Shown in pieces: positions 20,031-29,328 of a stretch of DNA of 64,000 nucleotides (positions are counted from its first letter, which is position 1; every line of letters begins with the position of its first letter). The notes below the pieces were generated by a model that saw only the letters and a program-made list of their open reading frames with translations, had not been told where the DNA came from and did no database searches. This DNA is from Gluconacetobacter entanii. Lineage in GTDB: Bacteria > Pseudomonadota > Alphaproteobacteria > Acetobacterales > Acetobacteraceae. The stretch is taken from positions 1 to 64,000 of the forward strand of contig NZ_NKUF01000007.1 of the NCBI RefSeq assembly GCF_003206495.1. The letters run 5' to 3'. Position numbers and translations under genes: made by a program.

Positions 20031-20713
20031 TGTTCCGTCGCTCCACAACACGCTACGGGACCACGCCCGAGCCCGTCACGCCCTACCAGAAAGCCGCACA
20101 GATCTGGGATGAGCGCATCGGCTCGGCCCGTGTGCAGGCCCGCAACTGGCGGTTGATGGCGTTCGGTTCCCTGTTCCTGTCCGCAGGTCTCGGGGCCGGG
20201 CTGGTCTGGCAGTCCGCGCGCGGCACCATCACGCCGTGGGTCGTGCAGGTCGACACGCTCGGTCAGGCGCAGGTCGTGGCGCCGGCGACGTCCGGCTACA
20301 TGCCCGCTGATCCGCAGATTGCCTGGTATCTGGCACAGTTCGTCCACGACGTGCGCTCCCTGTCATCCGATGCCGTCGTGGTCCGGCATAACTGGCTGCG
20401 CGCCTATAATTTCACCAGCGTTTCTGGTGCCGTGGCGCTGAACGATTATGCCCGCCTGAATGATCCGTTTTCGCGGATCGGGCACGAGCAGGTCGAGCTG
20501 GACATCGCTTCGGTAATCCGGGCCTCGCCCGCCAGCTTCCGCGTCGCCTGGACCGAGCGCCATTACCGTGACGGCGCGTTCACCGGCACCGAACGCTGGA
20601 CCGCCATCGTGTCGGTTGTTCTGCGCACGCCGCGCGACGCTGATCATCTTCGGAAAAACCCGCTTGGAATCTACGTCTCTGCCATCAACTGGTCGAAGGA
20701 ACTCGGGCAATGA
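20027..20713 (+). CDS. trbF: Conjugal transfer protein TrbF (VirB8-like)
   Basis: A 228-residue protein with one N-terminal membrane helix (LMAFGSLFLSAGLGAGLVW, about 43-61) and a periplasmic VirB8/TrbF domain (TPWVVQVDTLGQAQVV, NDPFSRIGHEQVELDIASV, FRVAWTERHYRDG). It nucleates the core complex. Stop overlaps the start of trbG (ATGA). Length matches the family. Confidence 0.94.
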   Translation: MMFRRSTTRYGTTPEPVTPYQKAAQIWDERIGSARVQARNWRLMAFGSLFLSAGLGAGLVWQSARGTITPWVVQVDTLGQAQVVAPATSGYMPADPQIAWYLAQFVHDVRSLSSDAVVVRHNWLRAYNFTSVSGAVALNDYARLNDPFSRIGHEQVELDIASVIRASPASFRVAWTERHYRDGAFTGTERWTAIVSVVLRTPRDADHLRKNPLGIYVSAINWSKELGQ

Positions 20714-21711
20714 TCCGTCGCGCTCTTCGTGCTTTGCCGTTGCTAACCCTGCCCCTGGCGGGTTGCGCGCAACAGTACCATCCACCCGTCATACGATATG
20801 ACGACGCGGCCCAGGCCACGCTCCTGCCTGATCCGCCGAAGCCTGTGCGGGTGGCGGAGGTGCCACAGCCACTCCCGCTGCCGGGCCAGCTCAAGCCGCT
20901 TCCGCCCTTACGGCGTACCCATGTCGTGCCCGAGGCGGCTGACCCTACCGTGCGCGTGACCCAGGCCAATCTTGCCGCTCGCATCCAGCCGACGCGGGCC
21001 GGTTACGTGAACGCGGTGCAGGTTTACCCCTACAGCGCTGGAGCGCTCTATCAGGTCTATGCTTCGCCCGGCGAGATCACCGACGTTATGCTCCAGCCGG
21101 GTGAAAAACTGGTGGGTACCGGCCCGGTCGCGGTGGGTGATACCGTGCGCTGGATCGTCGGCGATACCACCAGTGGCGCGGGCACGACCAGGCGCGTGCA
21201 TATCCTGGTCAAGCCGACGCGACCGGATCTCATCACCAATCTGATCGTCAATACCGACCGGAGGAGCTACCTTGCCGAACTGCGGGCGACACCCACGACC
21301 TATATGGCGTCGGTGTCCTGGGATTATCCCGAGGACGACCTGATTGCCCTGCATCGGCAGGACAGCGACGCCGATGATGCAGCCCCGGTGGATGCGGGGC
21401 TGGATCTGAATGCGCTGAATTTCCGTTACGCTATTCAGCCGGTGAAAGGTGGCACGCCGCCCTGGCTGCCCAGCCGGGCGTTTGACGATGGCCACAAGGT
21501 CTATATCGCGTTTCCGTCCGGTATCGGGCAGGGCGAACTGCCGCCGCTGTTCGTGTTGGGGGCCGATGGCGGGCCGGAATTGGTGAACTACCGCGTCCGG
21601 CAGAACTGGATGATCGTCGATCGCCTGTTTGCCGCCGCCGAATTGCGGCTGGGCGACAGGCATTCCGAGCAGCGGGTACGGATCGTGCGCACGGATGGCA
21701 GGAAGTCATGA
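20710..21711 (+). CDS. trbG: Conjugal transfer lipoprotein TrbG (VirB9-like)
   Basis: A 333-residue periplasmic/outer-membrane core protein. The signal ends in a lipobox (LPLAGC, cysteine about 19), fitting outer-membrane anchoring. A proline-rich linker precedes the VirB9 domain: YSAGALYQVYASPGEITDVM and LVKPTRPDLITNLIVNTDRR, with FVLGADGGPELVNYRVRQNW near the C-terminus. Forms the outer core with TrbI. Overlaps trbF and trbI by 4 bases at each end. Confidence 0.94.
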   Translation: MIRRALRALPLLTLPLAGCAQQYHPPVIRYDDAAQATLLPDPPKPVRVAEVPQPLPLPGQLKPLPPLRRTHVVPEAADPTVRVTQANLAARIQPTRAGYVNAVQVYPYSAGALYQVYASPGEITDVMLQPGEKLVGTGPVAVGDTVRWIVGDTTSGAGTTRRVHILVKPTRPDLITNLIVNTDRRSYLAELRATPTTYMASVSWDYPEDDLIALHRQDSDADDAAPVDAGLDLNALNFRYAIQPVKGGTPPWLPSRAFDDGHKVYIAFPSGIGQGELPPLFVLGADGGPELVNYRVRQNWMIVDRLFAAAELRLGDRHSEQRVRIVRTDGRKS

Positions 21712-22910
21712 GCGGCGCGGAAGAGCGCCCGGAAGGGAATACGGGAGCCACCACAAGCGGAAGCGGAACAGGACCATCATCCCCGCCGCCCTCTCCCGAT
21801 CTGCGGCTGCGCGCGCAGCGTCCGCCGGTGGTCCGGCTCTCGCGCCCCGTCATCTGGACGCTGGGTGGTGCGGGGATGCTCGCGATCGGTCTTGCGCTGG
21901 GCTACGCGCTGCAAAATGGTGCGCAGAAGGGGCCGCTCCAGGGGGCACAGGACACCGACACCCGCCCCTCGGCCGACGGGCTGGCCGCACTCCCCAATGA
22001 CTATACCGCCACCCCGAAACTCGGGCCGCCTTTGCCCGGCGATCTCGGCAAGCCGATCCTCGATGCACAGCGGAACGGTCGCGCGGGACCGGTTTCCGGC
22101 ATGGGAGACCGGCGTGGCGATCAGGAGATCGAGGCGGCACGCACCAGCAGGCTCTTCGCGCAGATCGAGGCGCGGGAGGGCCAGGCTGCGCAGACGATTC
22201 CGGTCATGGCCACCGCTCCCGGAGCACAGGCATCACCGACCGGCCCCGACCAGCAGACCGGCAATCGCGCCTTTCTGGCAGGTCAGCCGGATCGCGCGAC
22301 GGTCAGCCCGGACCGGATCGTATCTCCCGCCTCGCCCTATATGCTCCAGGCCGGGACCGTCATTGCCGGCGCGCTGAACACGAAGATCAGTTCCGATCTG
22401 CCCGGCCAGATCGTGGGGCATGTGACCCAGAACGTCTATGACAGTCCGACAGGCCGGTTCTTGCTCGTCCCGCAGGGTAGCACCCTGTTCGGAGCCTATA
22501 ACAGCGGCATTTCCTTCGGGCAGCAGCGCACCCAGATCATCTGGACGCGGCTGATCTATCCGAATGGCGAAAGCCTCGTCCTGGAAAAGCTGCCCGGTGG
22601 CGACGCCATCGGCCAGTCTGGCCTGTCCGATGAGGTGAACAATCATTGGGGGCAACTGTTCAAGGCGGCCCTCGTCACGACCCTCCTCAGCGTGGGCTCC
22701 GAGGCCGGGACGTCATGGAACGAGAACAACCTGATGCAGGCCATCCGCTCCGGCGCGAGCAACGGGTTTTCTATGGTCGGCAACCGGCTGATTGATCGCA
22801 GCCTGAATATTCAGCCGACGCTGACAGACCGCCCGGGCCTGCCGTTCACGCTTATCCTGAATCGCGACCTTGTCCTGAAACCCTGGCACCCAAAGGAACC
22901 GGCTCCATGA
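21708..22910 (+). CDS. trbI: Conjugal transfer protein TrbI (VirB10-like)
   Basis: A 400-residue energy-sensing core protein: short cytoplasmic N-terminus, one membrane helix (VIWTLGGAGMLAIGLALGYA, about 47-66), a Pro/Gly-rich spacer, then the VirB10 barrel with PYMLQAGTVIAGALNTKISS, GRFLLVPQGSTLFGAYNSG and a C-terminal FTLILNRDLVLKPW. It spans both membranes to the outer-membrane pore. Overlaps trbG and the DUF2274 gene by 4 bases. Confidence 0.95.
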   Translation: MSGAEERPEGNTGATTSGSGTGPSSPPPSPDLRLRAQRPPVVRLSRPVIWTLGGAGMLAIGLALGYALQNGAQKGPLQGAQDTDTRPSADGLAALPNDYTATPKLGPPLPGDLGKPILDAQRNGRAGPVSGMGDRRGDQEIEAARTSRLFAQIEAREGQAAQTIPVMATAPGAQASPTGPDQQTGNRAFLAGQPDRATVSPDRIVSPASPYMLQAGTVIAGALNTKISSDLPGQIVGHVTQNVYDSPTGRFLLVPQGSTLFGAYNSGISFGQQRTQIIWTRLIYPNGESLVLEKLPGGDAIGQSGLSDEVNNHWGQLFKAALVTTLLSVGSEAGTSWNENNLMQAIRSGASNGFSMVGNRLIDRSLNIQPTLTDRPGLPFTLILNRDLVLKPWHPKEPAP

Positions 22911-23167
22911 CGAAGCTGCGCATCACCGAAATTCCCGACGAGAAGCCGGTCCGTGTCACCGTGGACCTGCCTGCGGACCTGCATCGCGATCTCGTCGCTT
23001 ATGCTGCCCTGGTCAGCCAGAACGGCCAGTCCGTCGATCCGGCCCGTCTCGTACCGCACATGATCCGTGGCTTTATCACCTCCGACCGCGCGTTCCGAAA
23101 GCTCCGGCAGGAGCCACGGCGGGCACCCGTTAAAACGCAGTCGCCTGCTGCTCCAGAAAACGGATGA
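22907..23167 (+). CDS. DUF2274 protein, last gene of trb operon
   Basis: An 86-residue protein: MTKLRITEIPDEKPVRVTVD then LPADLHRDLVAYAALVSQ, the DUF2274 signature, which looks like a small ribbon-helix-helix fold. It is routinely found just after trbI in this element family. Function unknown; DNA binding for operon control is a guess. Its last 38 bases overlap the end of the convergent lysR gene. Confidence 0.88.
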   Translation: MTKLRITEIPDEKPVRVTVDLPADLHRDLVAYAALVSQNGQSVDPARLVPHMIRGFITSDRAFRKLRQEPRRAPVKTQSPAAPENG

Positions 23168-24056
23168 CTGTCCTCGCGGCCGGTGGGCAGCGCTCACGAT
23201 GCCAAGCCGCGCCATAGGCGAAGTGGGAAAATCCGTCCCCGTCGATGACTTCCACTACCGCGATCCGCTCCCGGATGGCAGCGGGCAGAAAACCAAGCCA
23301 GGCATCCGGCAACAGAGCGATGCCGCTGCCATTCGCTGCCAATGCGACGACCCGCAGGCTTCTGACCGCCTCCTGACGTGTCACCGGCACGAATCCCGCC
23401 TGCCGCATCTTGCGCATCAAGAGCGCGAGCAGTTCCTCGCCGGTATCATCCTTGCCGATCAGAAAGATTCCATCATGCAACTCAGCCCATGACGCGGTTC
23501 CGACCTGTGCGATCGGATGTTCGGCCGACATGATCGCAACGACACGATCGCTCCAGAGCGGGACGGTGGCCACCATGCTGTCGGGCAGGGGCAGCGTCAT
23601 TATCGCGAGGTCGATCTCCTCCTGTTCCAGGGCCTGGAACAGTTCTTTTTTCGCATTATCCCGATAAGTGAAGGAGATACCGGGTTGCGCAAGGCTGTAC
23701 GACTCCAGTATCGCCGAGATCCGGCCGGGTGGGATGCTGCCCTGGACGCCCACGGAGATGACGCCGGTCTCGCCCCGGCTCCAACGCCGCGTGCGCTCGT
23801 ACAGTCCGACTGTTCCATCGAGCAACTTCTCAGCCTCTCGCAGAAAGGCAACTCCCGCCGGGGTGAGCCGGGCACCGCTCGACGTGCGTCGAAAAAGGGA
23901 GACGCCAAGTCGCTCTTCCAGTAACCGCAAGGACCGGCTTACGGCAGATTGTTTGCCTCCCAGCGCCCGTGCGGCTCCATGGATACTTCCCTCCCTCGCG
24001 ATGACACGCACGAACAGCAATTCCCGCAGATCGAGAGGTGGTCGCCGAACCGACAT
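23130..24056 (-). CDS. LysR-family transcriptional regulator
   Basis: A 308-residue LTTR. The winged helix is in LLFVRVIAREGSIHGAARAL and KQSAVSRSLRLLEERLG (about 13-50), followed by the periplasmic-binding-fold effector domain. It diverges from the SRPBCC-like gene and the glutathione S-transferase gene, its likely targets, across about 215 bases. Convergent overlap with the DUF2274 gene is typical in this type of element. The effector is unknown. Confidence 0.9.
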   Translation of the reverse strand: MSVRRPPLDLRELLFVRVIAREGSIHGAARALGGKQSAVSRSLRLLEERLGVSLFRRTSSGARLTPAGVAFLREAEKLLDGTVGLYERTRRWSRGETGVISVGVQGSIPPGRISAILESYSLAQPGISFTYRDNAKKELFQALEQEEIDLAIMTLPLPDSMVATVPLWSDRVVAIMSAEHPIAQVGTASWAELHDGIFLIGKDDTGEELLALLMRKMRQAGFVPVTRQEAVRSLRVVALAANGSGIALLPDAWLGFLPAAIRERIAVVEVIDGDGFSHFAYGAAWHRERCPPAARTVIRFLEQQATAF

Positions 24057-24273
24057 TTTCTGTCTATCCCGATTTTTTGAAGACCTTCGGCATGACCTGC
24101 CAAAATCCAGTCATTGTGCTTTCAAGTCTGCAACAATAATTCGTTCACGATATATTATGACGTTACTCTCTGCCTTCGCCATGAAGCCATCGCAATATCC
24201 GCGCTGCGGTGCAAAATGCTCTTGTGGCATAGTGCGCTAATGTACCACCTCGCCGAAGAGAAATGGAAGCATG

Positions 24274-24840
24274 ATGAACCTATTGGACGAATTCATCCCG
24301 CGCTTCGATTTCAGCGAGCGACACAGTGTCGATATCTCCGCCCCGGCCAGTCGCATCATGAACGCGGTGGCTGCATGGCGGAATCAGGACGATCCGCTGG
24401 TTCGTGCCGCCATCCGCCTGCGCGAAATGCCCGCCCGGCTGTTAGGCCATGCGCGGCAACGGAATCTGGACCTCACCGACTTCACGCTGCTGGAACGGCG
24501 AGGCGATGCCGCCCTGGTCTACGGCCTCGTCGGCGCGTTCTGGCGGGCGGATTACGGATTGTGCGACATTCCCACAACGGACGCTTTTCTCACCCCTTGC
24601 CATGATGACGTCTGCAAGCTCGCTCTGGGCTTCTCCATCCAGCCGGGACCACACGGTACCCAGTTGCTGGTGACGGAAACCCGCGTGTTTTGCGCCATGG
24701 ACCGGGCCAGGCGTCGCTTCACGCCCTATTGGTATCTGATCCGCCCGGTCAGCGGCCTGATCCGCCGCCGCATGCTCGCGACCATCCGGGAACAGTCGGA
24801 GTCTCCGCCCTCTCATCACCCGCGCGCAGCATTGCCATGA
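24274..24840 (+). CDS. SRPBCC-like (START-fold) hypothetical protein
   Basis: A 188-residue soluble protein. HSVDISAPASRIMNAVAAW, ALVYGLVGAFWRADYGL and RRFTPYWYLIRPVSGLIRRR follow the order seen in small SRPBCC/polyketide-cyclase-like proteins that bind hydrophobic ligands. No signal peptide. It overlaps the glutathione S-transferase start (ATGA) and is divergent from lysR, so the pair probably forms a LysR-controlled detoxification operon. Exact role unknown. An ATG at 24271 is an equal alternative start. Confidence 0.65.
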   Translation: MNLLDEFIPRFDFSERHSVDISAPASRIMNAVAAWRNQDDPLVRAAIRLREMPARLLGHARQRNLDLTDFTLLERRGDAALVYGLVGAFWRADYGLCDIPTTDAFLTPCHDDVCKLALGFSIQPGPHGTQLLVTETRVFCAMDRARRRFTPYWYLIRPVSGLIRRRMLATIREQSESPPSHHPRAALP

Positions 24841-25469
24841 AGCTTTACGACTACCCCACCGCCCCCAATCCACGGCGTGTGCGCTTCTTCATCGCCGAGA
24901 AAGGGCTGACGATTCCTATCGTTACAGTTGATCTGGCGAAGCACGAGCAGTTCGCGCCCACGTTCCGCCTCCTTAACCCCTCCTGCACCGTTCCCGTCCT
25001 GGAACTGGACGACGGCACCGCGATCAGCGAGGTGCCCGTCATCTGCCGTTATCTGGAGGAGTTGCATCCCGATCCCCCTCTGATGGGCGCGACGCGAGAA
25101 CAACGCGCCATCATCGGCATGTGGGACCGGCGCATGGAGATCGACGGCTATCTTGCCGCGATGGAAGCCGTACGGAACAGCCTGCCGGGACTGTCGGGCC
25201 GCGCACTGGTCGGACCACACGGCTATGCGCAAATCCCCGAGCTTACCGCGCGCGGCCGTCAGAGGCTGGCCGATTTCATGGCCGATCTGGACACCCGGCT
25301 GCGCGATGTACCATATGTCGCGGGCAATGCCTTCTCGATCGCTGACATCACCGCGTTCGTCACGCTGGATTTCGCCCGTAGCCGACTGAAGCTGGCATTG
25401 CCAGACGAGGCCTCCGCCCTGCATGCATGGGTCACGAGCATCGCGAAACGGCCAGGAGCACAGGCATGA
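24837..25469 (+). CDS. Glutathione S-transferase
   Basis: A 210-residue GST. The N-terminal thioredoxin fold (MKLYDYPTAPNPRRVRFFIA, then NPSCTVPVLELDDGTAISE, with the cis-proline and SE glutathione contacts) is followed by the all-helical C-terminal domain (NAFSIADITAFVTLDFA, N-capping box). It conjugates glutathione to electrophiles. A 4-base overlap with the preceding gene implies co-translation. It is the last gene of the mobile element before tRNA-Gly. Confidence 0.9.
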   Translation: MKLYDYPTAPNPRRVRFFIAEKGLTIPIVTVDLAKHEQFAPTFRLLNPSCTVPVLELDDGTAISEVPVICRYLEELHPDPPLMGATREQRAIIGMWDRRMEIDGYLAAMEAVRNSLPGLSGRALVGPHGYAQIPELTARGRQRLADFMADLDTRLRDVPYVAGNAFSIADITAFVTLDFARSRLKLALPDEASALHAWVTSIAKRPGAQA

Positions 25470-25710
25470 CGGCCTTTGCCATACTCTTGTTAGCCGGCAT
25501 CTCGTTCAAGAGCGCTGTTCTACTTATGAACATCACCCGCCCGAACATCCTGACGATGTGTGCCACGGGATTCGGCACGCTACGCCGTAGCCACCCCCGA
25601 TTTGCTCCGGGCTGCTTACAAAATGCTTACATTCCTGTGCTACGGCACACTGTAAACAAAAAACGGTCCCGAAGGAACGTCTTTAACCGCCTGATTTTCC
25701 TTGGAAAATC
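25470..25710. other. Probable right boundary of the element, with hairpin next to tRNA-Gly
   Basis: No gene supported. GC drops relative to both sides. A perfect 8-bp inverted repeat with a 2-base loop, GATTTTCC-TT-GGAAAATC (25693-25710), abuts the 3' end of tRNA-Gly. It may be a tRNA terminator or part of the attachment site. The change from transfer genes to chromosomal genes occurs here; the matching repeat of the tRNA 3' end would be beyond the left edge. Confidence 0.5.
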
Positions 25711-25785
25711 TGGAGCGGGCGATGGGATTCGAACCCACGACCCCAACCTTGGCAAGGTTGTGCTCTACCCCTGAGCTACGCCCGC
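25711..25785 (-). tRNA. tRNA-Gly (anticodon GCC)
   Basis: Read on the minus strand it has acceptor GCGGGCG pairing with CGCCCGC, a D arm with TAGCTCAGGGGTAGAGC, anticodon loop TTGCCAA (anticodon GCC), T arm GTGGGTTCGAATCCCAT and an encoded CCA. Length 75 including CCA. All arms close. Its 3' end faces the mobile element, the usual orientation for a tRNA used as an integration site. Confidence 0.97.
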
Positions 25786-25994
25786 GTTCCGTGTCGGTGA
25801 AGCGGTGTTTACGGAATAAGCGTCTGGGGCGCAAGGGGGAAAATGCGGGTGGGGGATGTTTTTTTTCATCTGCCCCTGCGGAGGTTGCGCGATCGGGTGG
25901 GAATGACAATCTATCACTCCAGAGGATATCGGCCATCCGTGCCTTCCACGGTGCGCGGTGGCGAAGACACAAGCCAAGGCAGGATCAAGTTTCC

Positions 25995-26997
25995 ATGGAC
26001 TATATCATTGGTCAGTCCCCGTCCCCCAACGCGCGTCCCGGCGCCCCCGCCGCCGCGCCGGGTGGTGCGGCGCCGTCCGCCGGGGCGGCCGTGATTTCGG
26101 ATGGCAACCAGAACACCTTCATGCGCGACGTGGTCGATGCCAGCCGCAGCGTGCCGGTGCTGGTCGATTTCTGGGCCGCATGGTGCGGGCCGTGCAAGAA
26201 GCTAACCCCCGTCCTTGAAGAAGCTAACCCCCGTCCTTGAAAAGGTCGTGACGTCCGCCGGTGGCCGCGTGCGCCTGGTGAAGATCGACGTGGACGCCAA
26301 CCAGGCGCTGGCGCAGCAGTTGGGCAAGATCGGCCTGCCGCTGCAGTCGATCCCGCTGGTCGCGGCGTTCTGGCAGGGGCAGATCCTCGACCTGTTCCAG
26401 GGCGCGCAGCCCGAAAGCGAGGTCCGGCGCTTTGTCGAAGGCGTGCTCAAGGCGGCGGGCGGCGCGCTGCCGGCGGCCGACCTGATCGCGCTTGCGCGCA
26501 AGGAACTTGACGAAGGCCGGGCCGAGGCCGCCGCCAGCGCCTATTCGCAGGTGCTGGAGATCGAGCCGGAAAATCCCACCGCGTGGGGCGGGCTTGTGCG
26601 TGCGCTGATCGTCATGGGGGACGAGGAAGGGGCCGCCGACGCCCTGCGTGACGTGCCCGCCGCCATTGCCGAGCATGCGGAGATCAAGGGGGCACGCGCG
26701 GCCCTCGACCTCAAGCGCGAGGGGCGCAAGGCGGCGGAGGAAGCCGAAAGCCTGCGCGCGCGCCTTGCCGCCAACCCGAAGGATTACGCCGCGCGATTCG
26801 AACTGTCCGCCGCCCTGAACGCGGCCGGCAAGAAGGCGGAGGCCGCGGACGAACTGCTGACGATCATGAAGGAAGACCGCGCGTGGAACGATGACGCCGC
26901 GCGCCTGCAGCTTATCCGCCTGTTCGAGGCATGGGGCCATGACGACCCCGCGACGGTGGCGGCGCGCCGGCGCATGTCCTCGCTGCTGTTTTCATGA
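25995..26997 (+). pseudogene. Thioredoxin/TPR protein (CnoX/YbbN-like), frameshifted by a 22-bp tandem duplication
   Basis: The frame from 25995 encodes a thioredoxin domain with active site [10 protein letters not shown], then runs into a stop at 26240. The second frame continues with [20 protein letters not shown], the rest of the thioredoxin domain and two or more TPR-like helical repeats to 26997, as in the CnoX/YbbN holdase family. The break coincides with an exact 22-bp tandem duplication (26197-26218 and 26219-26240); removing one copy restores one 327-residue protein. A TTG at 26215 could restart translation without the CGPC site. It could be a true mutation, a slippage switch or an assembly error. 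Confidence 0.85.
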
Positions 26998-27761
26998 CGT
27001 CACGCCACGACCGTCTGGGCTATGTCGTCGAACATGATGACGACATTCCGCGCCGCATCCCGCTGATCCAGGACATGACGCTGGCGGATTTCCCGGCGGA
27101 AATCGGGCTGTTCCCGCTGGACGAGGTCATGCTGCTGCCGCATGGCAAGCTGCCGCTCAACGTGTTCGAACCGCGCTACATCGCGCTGGTGGAGGATGCG
27201 ATGCGCGAGGGGCGGATGATCGGCATGATCCAGTCGCGCGACTTCTCCGGCATGGCCCCGGTGGAAAGCCTGCCAGGCAGCGACGTGGCCGATGCCGCCG
27301 AAGCCGCGCCGGAGCTGTATTCCATTGGCTGCGTCGGGCGGATCACGTCGATGACGGAGCGCGCGGATGGCACGTACGGCATCACGCTGACGGGCCTGGC
27401 GCGGTTCCGCCTGCTGCGGGAGGCGGGGATGCGGCGGGGGTATCGCGTGGCGCGCATCGACGTGTCGGGCTTTGCCGCCGACGTGACCGACCCGGACGAG
27501 GACGTGGCCTATGACCGTGAACGCCTGCTGGAGTCGCTGCGCCGTTTCTGCGCGCGGCAGGGGCTGAGCACGCAGTGGGACGCGCTGTATGAAATGGATG
27601 ACGCGACGCTTCTGGTGACGCTGCCGATGATCTGCCCGTTCGCAAAGGCGGAAAAACAGGCGCTGCTGGAATCCGCCACACTGGCGGAGCGCGCCCATAC
27701 GCTGCGCACGTTGCTGGACATGGCTGGACATGAGCCGGACGAGGGTGCATCCCCGTCCTGA
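26994..27761 (+). CDS. LON N-terminal (substrate-binding) domain protein
   Basis: A 255-residue protein with the LON-substrate-binding fold and no protease or ATPase domain. IGLFPLDEVMLLPHGKLPLN, VFEPRYIALVEDAMREGRMI and YSIGCVGRITSMTERADGTY are the family blocks. Such stand-alone proteins are common in alphaproteobacteria, often next to the thioredoxin/TPR gene as here (4-base overlap); a role in proteostasis is inferred. Start overlaps the upstream stop (ATGA). Confidence 0.88.
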   Translation: MTSRHDRLGYVVEHDDDIPRRIPLIQDMTLADFPAEIGLFPLDEVMLLPHGKLPLNVFEPRYIALVEDAMREGRMIGMIQSRDFSGMAPVESLPGSDVADAAEAAPELYSIGCVGRITSMTERADGTYGITLTGLARFRLLREAGMRRGYRVARIDVSGFAADVTDPDEDVAYDRERLLESLRRFCARQGLSTQWDALYEMDDATLLVTLPMICPFAKAEKQALLESATLAERAHTLRTLLDMAGHEPDEGASPS

Positions 27762-27794
27762 TCCATCATGATTTACGCAGGAGGCCGCCCCCCG

Positions 27795-27989
27795 ATGACC
27801 GAAAAACCCACGTTCCCCCCGCTCGATCCCCGTCTGCTGTCGGTGCTGGTGTGCCCGGTGACCAAGGGACCGCTGATCTATGACCGCGATGCCGGTGAAC
27901 TCATCAGCAAGGGCGCGGGCCTCGCCTTCCCGATTCGCGACGGCATCCCCATCATGCTCCCCGACGAAGCGCGTCGCCTGACGGACTGA
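27795..27989 (+). CDS. Trm112-family protein
   Basis: A 64-residue protein: [20 protein letters not shown], then [20 protein letters not shown] and LPDEARRL, the Trm112/YcaR pattern. Only one cysteine remains of the zinc-finger positions, common in bacteria. Eukaryotic Trm112 activates methyltransferases; the bacterial role is unclear. Start at 27795 preceded by AGGAGG; an in-frame ATG at 27768 is less likely. Last gene of the thioredoxin-LON-Trm112 run. Confidence 0.85.
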   Translation: MTEKPTFPPLDPRLLSVLVCPVTKGPLIYDRDAGELISKGAGLAFPIRDGIPIMLPDEARRLTD

Positions 27990-28023
27990 CCTTTCGCCGG
28001 GGGTGGCCGTCGGGGCATGAGAC

Positions 28024-28276
28024 ACCCGGGCGCTGCCCGGACCCGGCAGGGATCACGATCCCTGCACCCTGATTCGTTTAAAAGTCATGGTTTCCAAAGG
28101 GCAATGCCCTTTGGTGGGGTTTCAGGGGCAAAGCCCCTGAAGACAGCGCTGCGTGCGATACCCGGGCGCTGCCCGGACCCGGCAGGGATCATGATCCCTG
28201 CACCCTGATTCGTTTAAAAGTCGTGGTTTCCAAAGGGCAATGCCCTTTGGTGGGGTTTCAGGGGCAAAGCCCCTGA
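28024..28276 (+). repeat. Family 1 multi-hairpin repeat, cluster of two units
   Basis: Two direct copies about 136 bp apart, between the convergent Trm112 and panC genes. Each unit carries four hairpins in fixed order: CCGGGCGCTGCCCGG; GCAGGGATC/GATCCCTGC; CCAAAGGG...CCCTTTGG; and CAGGGGCAAAGCCCCTG. CACCCTGATTCGTTTAAAAG joins the second and third. No coding frame is conserved. The same unit recurs at 35430-35813 and 56997-57395. Confidence 0.93.
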
Positions 28277-28290
28277 GAACGCGCCCCGAC

Positions 28291-29151
28291 CTACACCCCA
28301 ACATCCACCCCATCAATCAGCCGCACCGAATCCAGCCATGCCGCCGCCAGCAGGCGCGCGGGCGCGGTGGGGGTGGCGGTGACGGGGGCAAGGTCGTGGG
28401 CGTCGCGCAGTTCGAGGTAATCCACCGACGTGAACCCGGCGGCAAGCAGCGCGTCACGGGCCTGTTGCAGGGCGGCGGCCAGATCGTCGCCCGCGGCAAT
28501 GCGTTCGGCGCACTTCGTCAGCACCTGCGGCAGGATGCGCGCACGGGCGCGCCCTTCGGCCGACAGGCGGCGGTTGCGCGATGACATCGCCAGGCCGTCA
28601 TCCTCGCGCCGGGTGGGGCAGGTGACGATTTCCACCGGCAGGTTCAGGTCGGCGACCATGCGGCGCACGACATGCACCTGCTGGAAATCCTTTTCGCCAA
28701 AGAACGCGCGGTCCGCCAGCGCCTGCATCAGAAGCTTGCACACCACGGTGGCCACGCCGTCGAAATGGCCGGGGCGCGCGCCACCGCACAGCCCTTCGGA
28801 CACGCCGCGCACACAGATGGTAGTGGCGAAGCCGGGGGGATACATCTCGGAGGCGCTGGGGGCATACAGCACATCGACGCCCGCAGTGCGCAGCAGGGCG
28901 GCATCCGCGTCCAGCGTGCGGGGATAGGCGGCAAGGTCGGCGGCATCGTCGAACTGGATGGGATTGACGAAAACACTGACCACCACGCGGTCGCATGCCG
29001 CGCGCGCCGCGCGCACCAGCGACAGGTGCCCGTCATGCAGCGCGCCCATGGTCGGCACCATGCCCACGCGCAATCCGTCGCGTTTCCATTGCGTGACCTG
29101 CGCGCGCAGGTCGTGGACGGTGTGGGCGGTGGTCATGTGCGCGGTGGTCAT
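28291..29151 (-). CDS. panC: Pantothenate synthetase
   Basis: A 286-residue enzyme joining pantoate and beta-alanine with ATP to give pantothenate (coenzyme A pathway). [20 protein letters not shown] contains the nucleotide HIGH-like motif, [20 protein letters not shown] binds substrate, FFGEKDFQQ and [18 protein letters not shown] (KMSKS-like) complete the active site. The start region holds a near-perfect 15-bp tandem duplication that duplicates the start codon (29151 and 29136), giving [10 protein letters not shown]; either ATG could be used. Convergent with Trm112 across a repeat cluster. Confidence 0.95.
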   Translation of the reverse strand: MTTAHMTTAHTVHDLRAQVTQWKRDGLRVGMVPTMGALHDGHLSLVRAARAACDRVVVSVFVNPIQFDDAADLAAYPRTLDADAALLRTAGVDVLYAPSASEMYPPGFATTICVRGVSEGLCGGARPGHFDGVATVVCKLLMQALADRAFFGEKDFQQVHVVRRMVADLNLPVEIVTCPTRREDDGLAMSSRNRRLSAEGRARARILPQVLTKCAERIAAGDDLAAALQQARDALLAAGFTSVDYLELRDAHDLAPVTATPTAPARLLAAAWLDSVRLIDGVDVGV

Positions 29152-29328
29152 GGCGGCCTGTGTCCTGTGTCCGGCAGTGGGTTGGGCGGGCGACGCGGAT
29201 ATGGCGCGGCCCCCGTGGATGGGTTATCCGTGCAGCGCGCGCAATATGCAAACACCACCTGCATGATGGGTCGTGACCGGCGGTTCGCTTTTCTGTTATG
29301 TTGCCGCCGTGTCCAGCAGGAGGCTTAC

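Noticed and set aside
25427-25774. 115-codon plus-strand frame across the tRNA-Gly
   Set aside because: It runs through the tRNA gene antisense and has no family resemblance.
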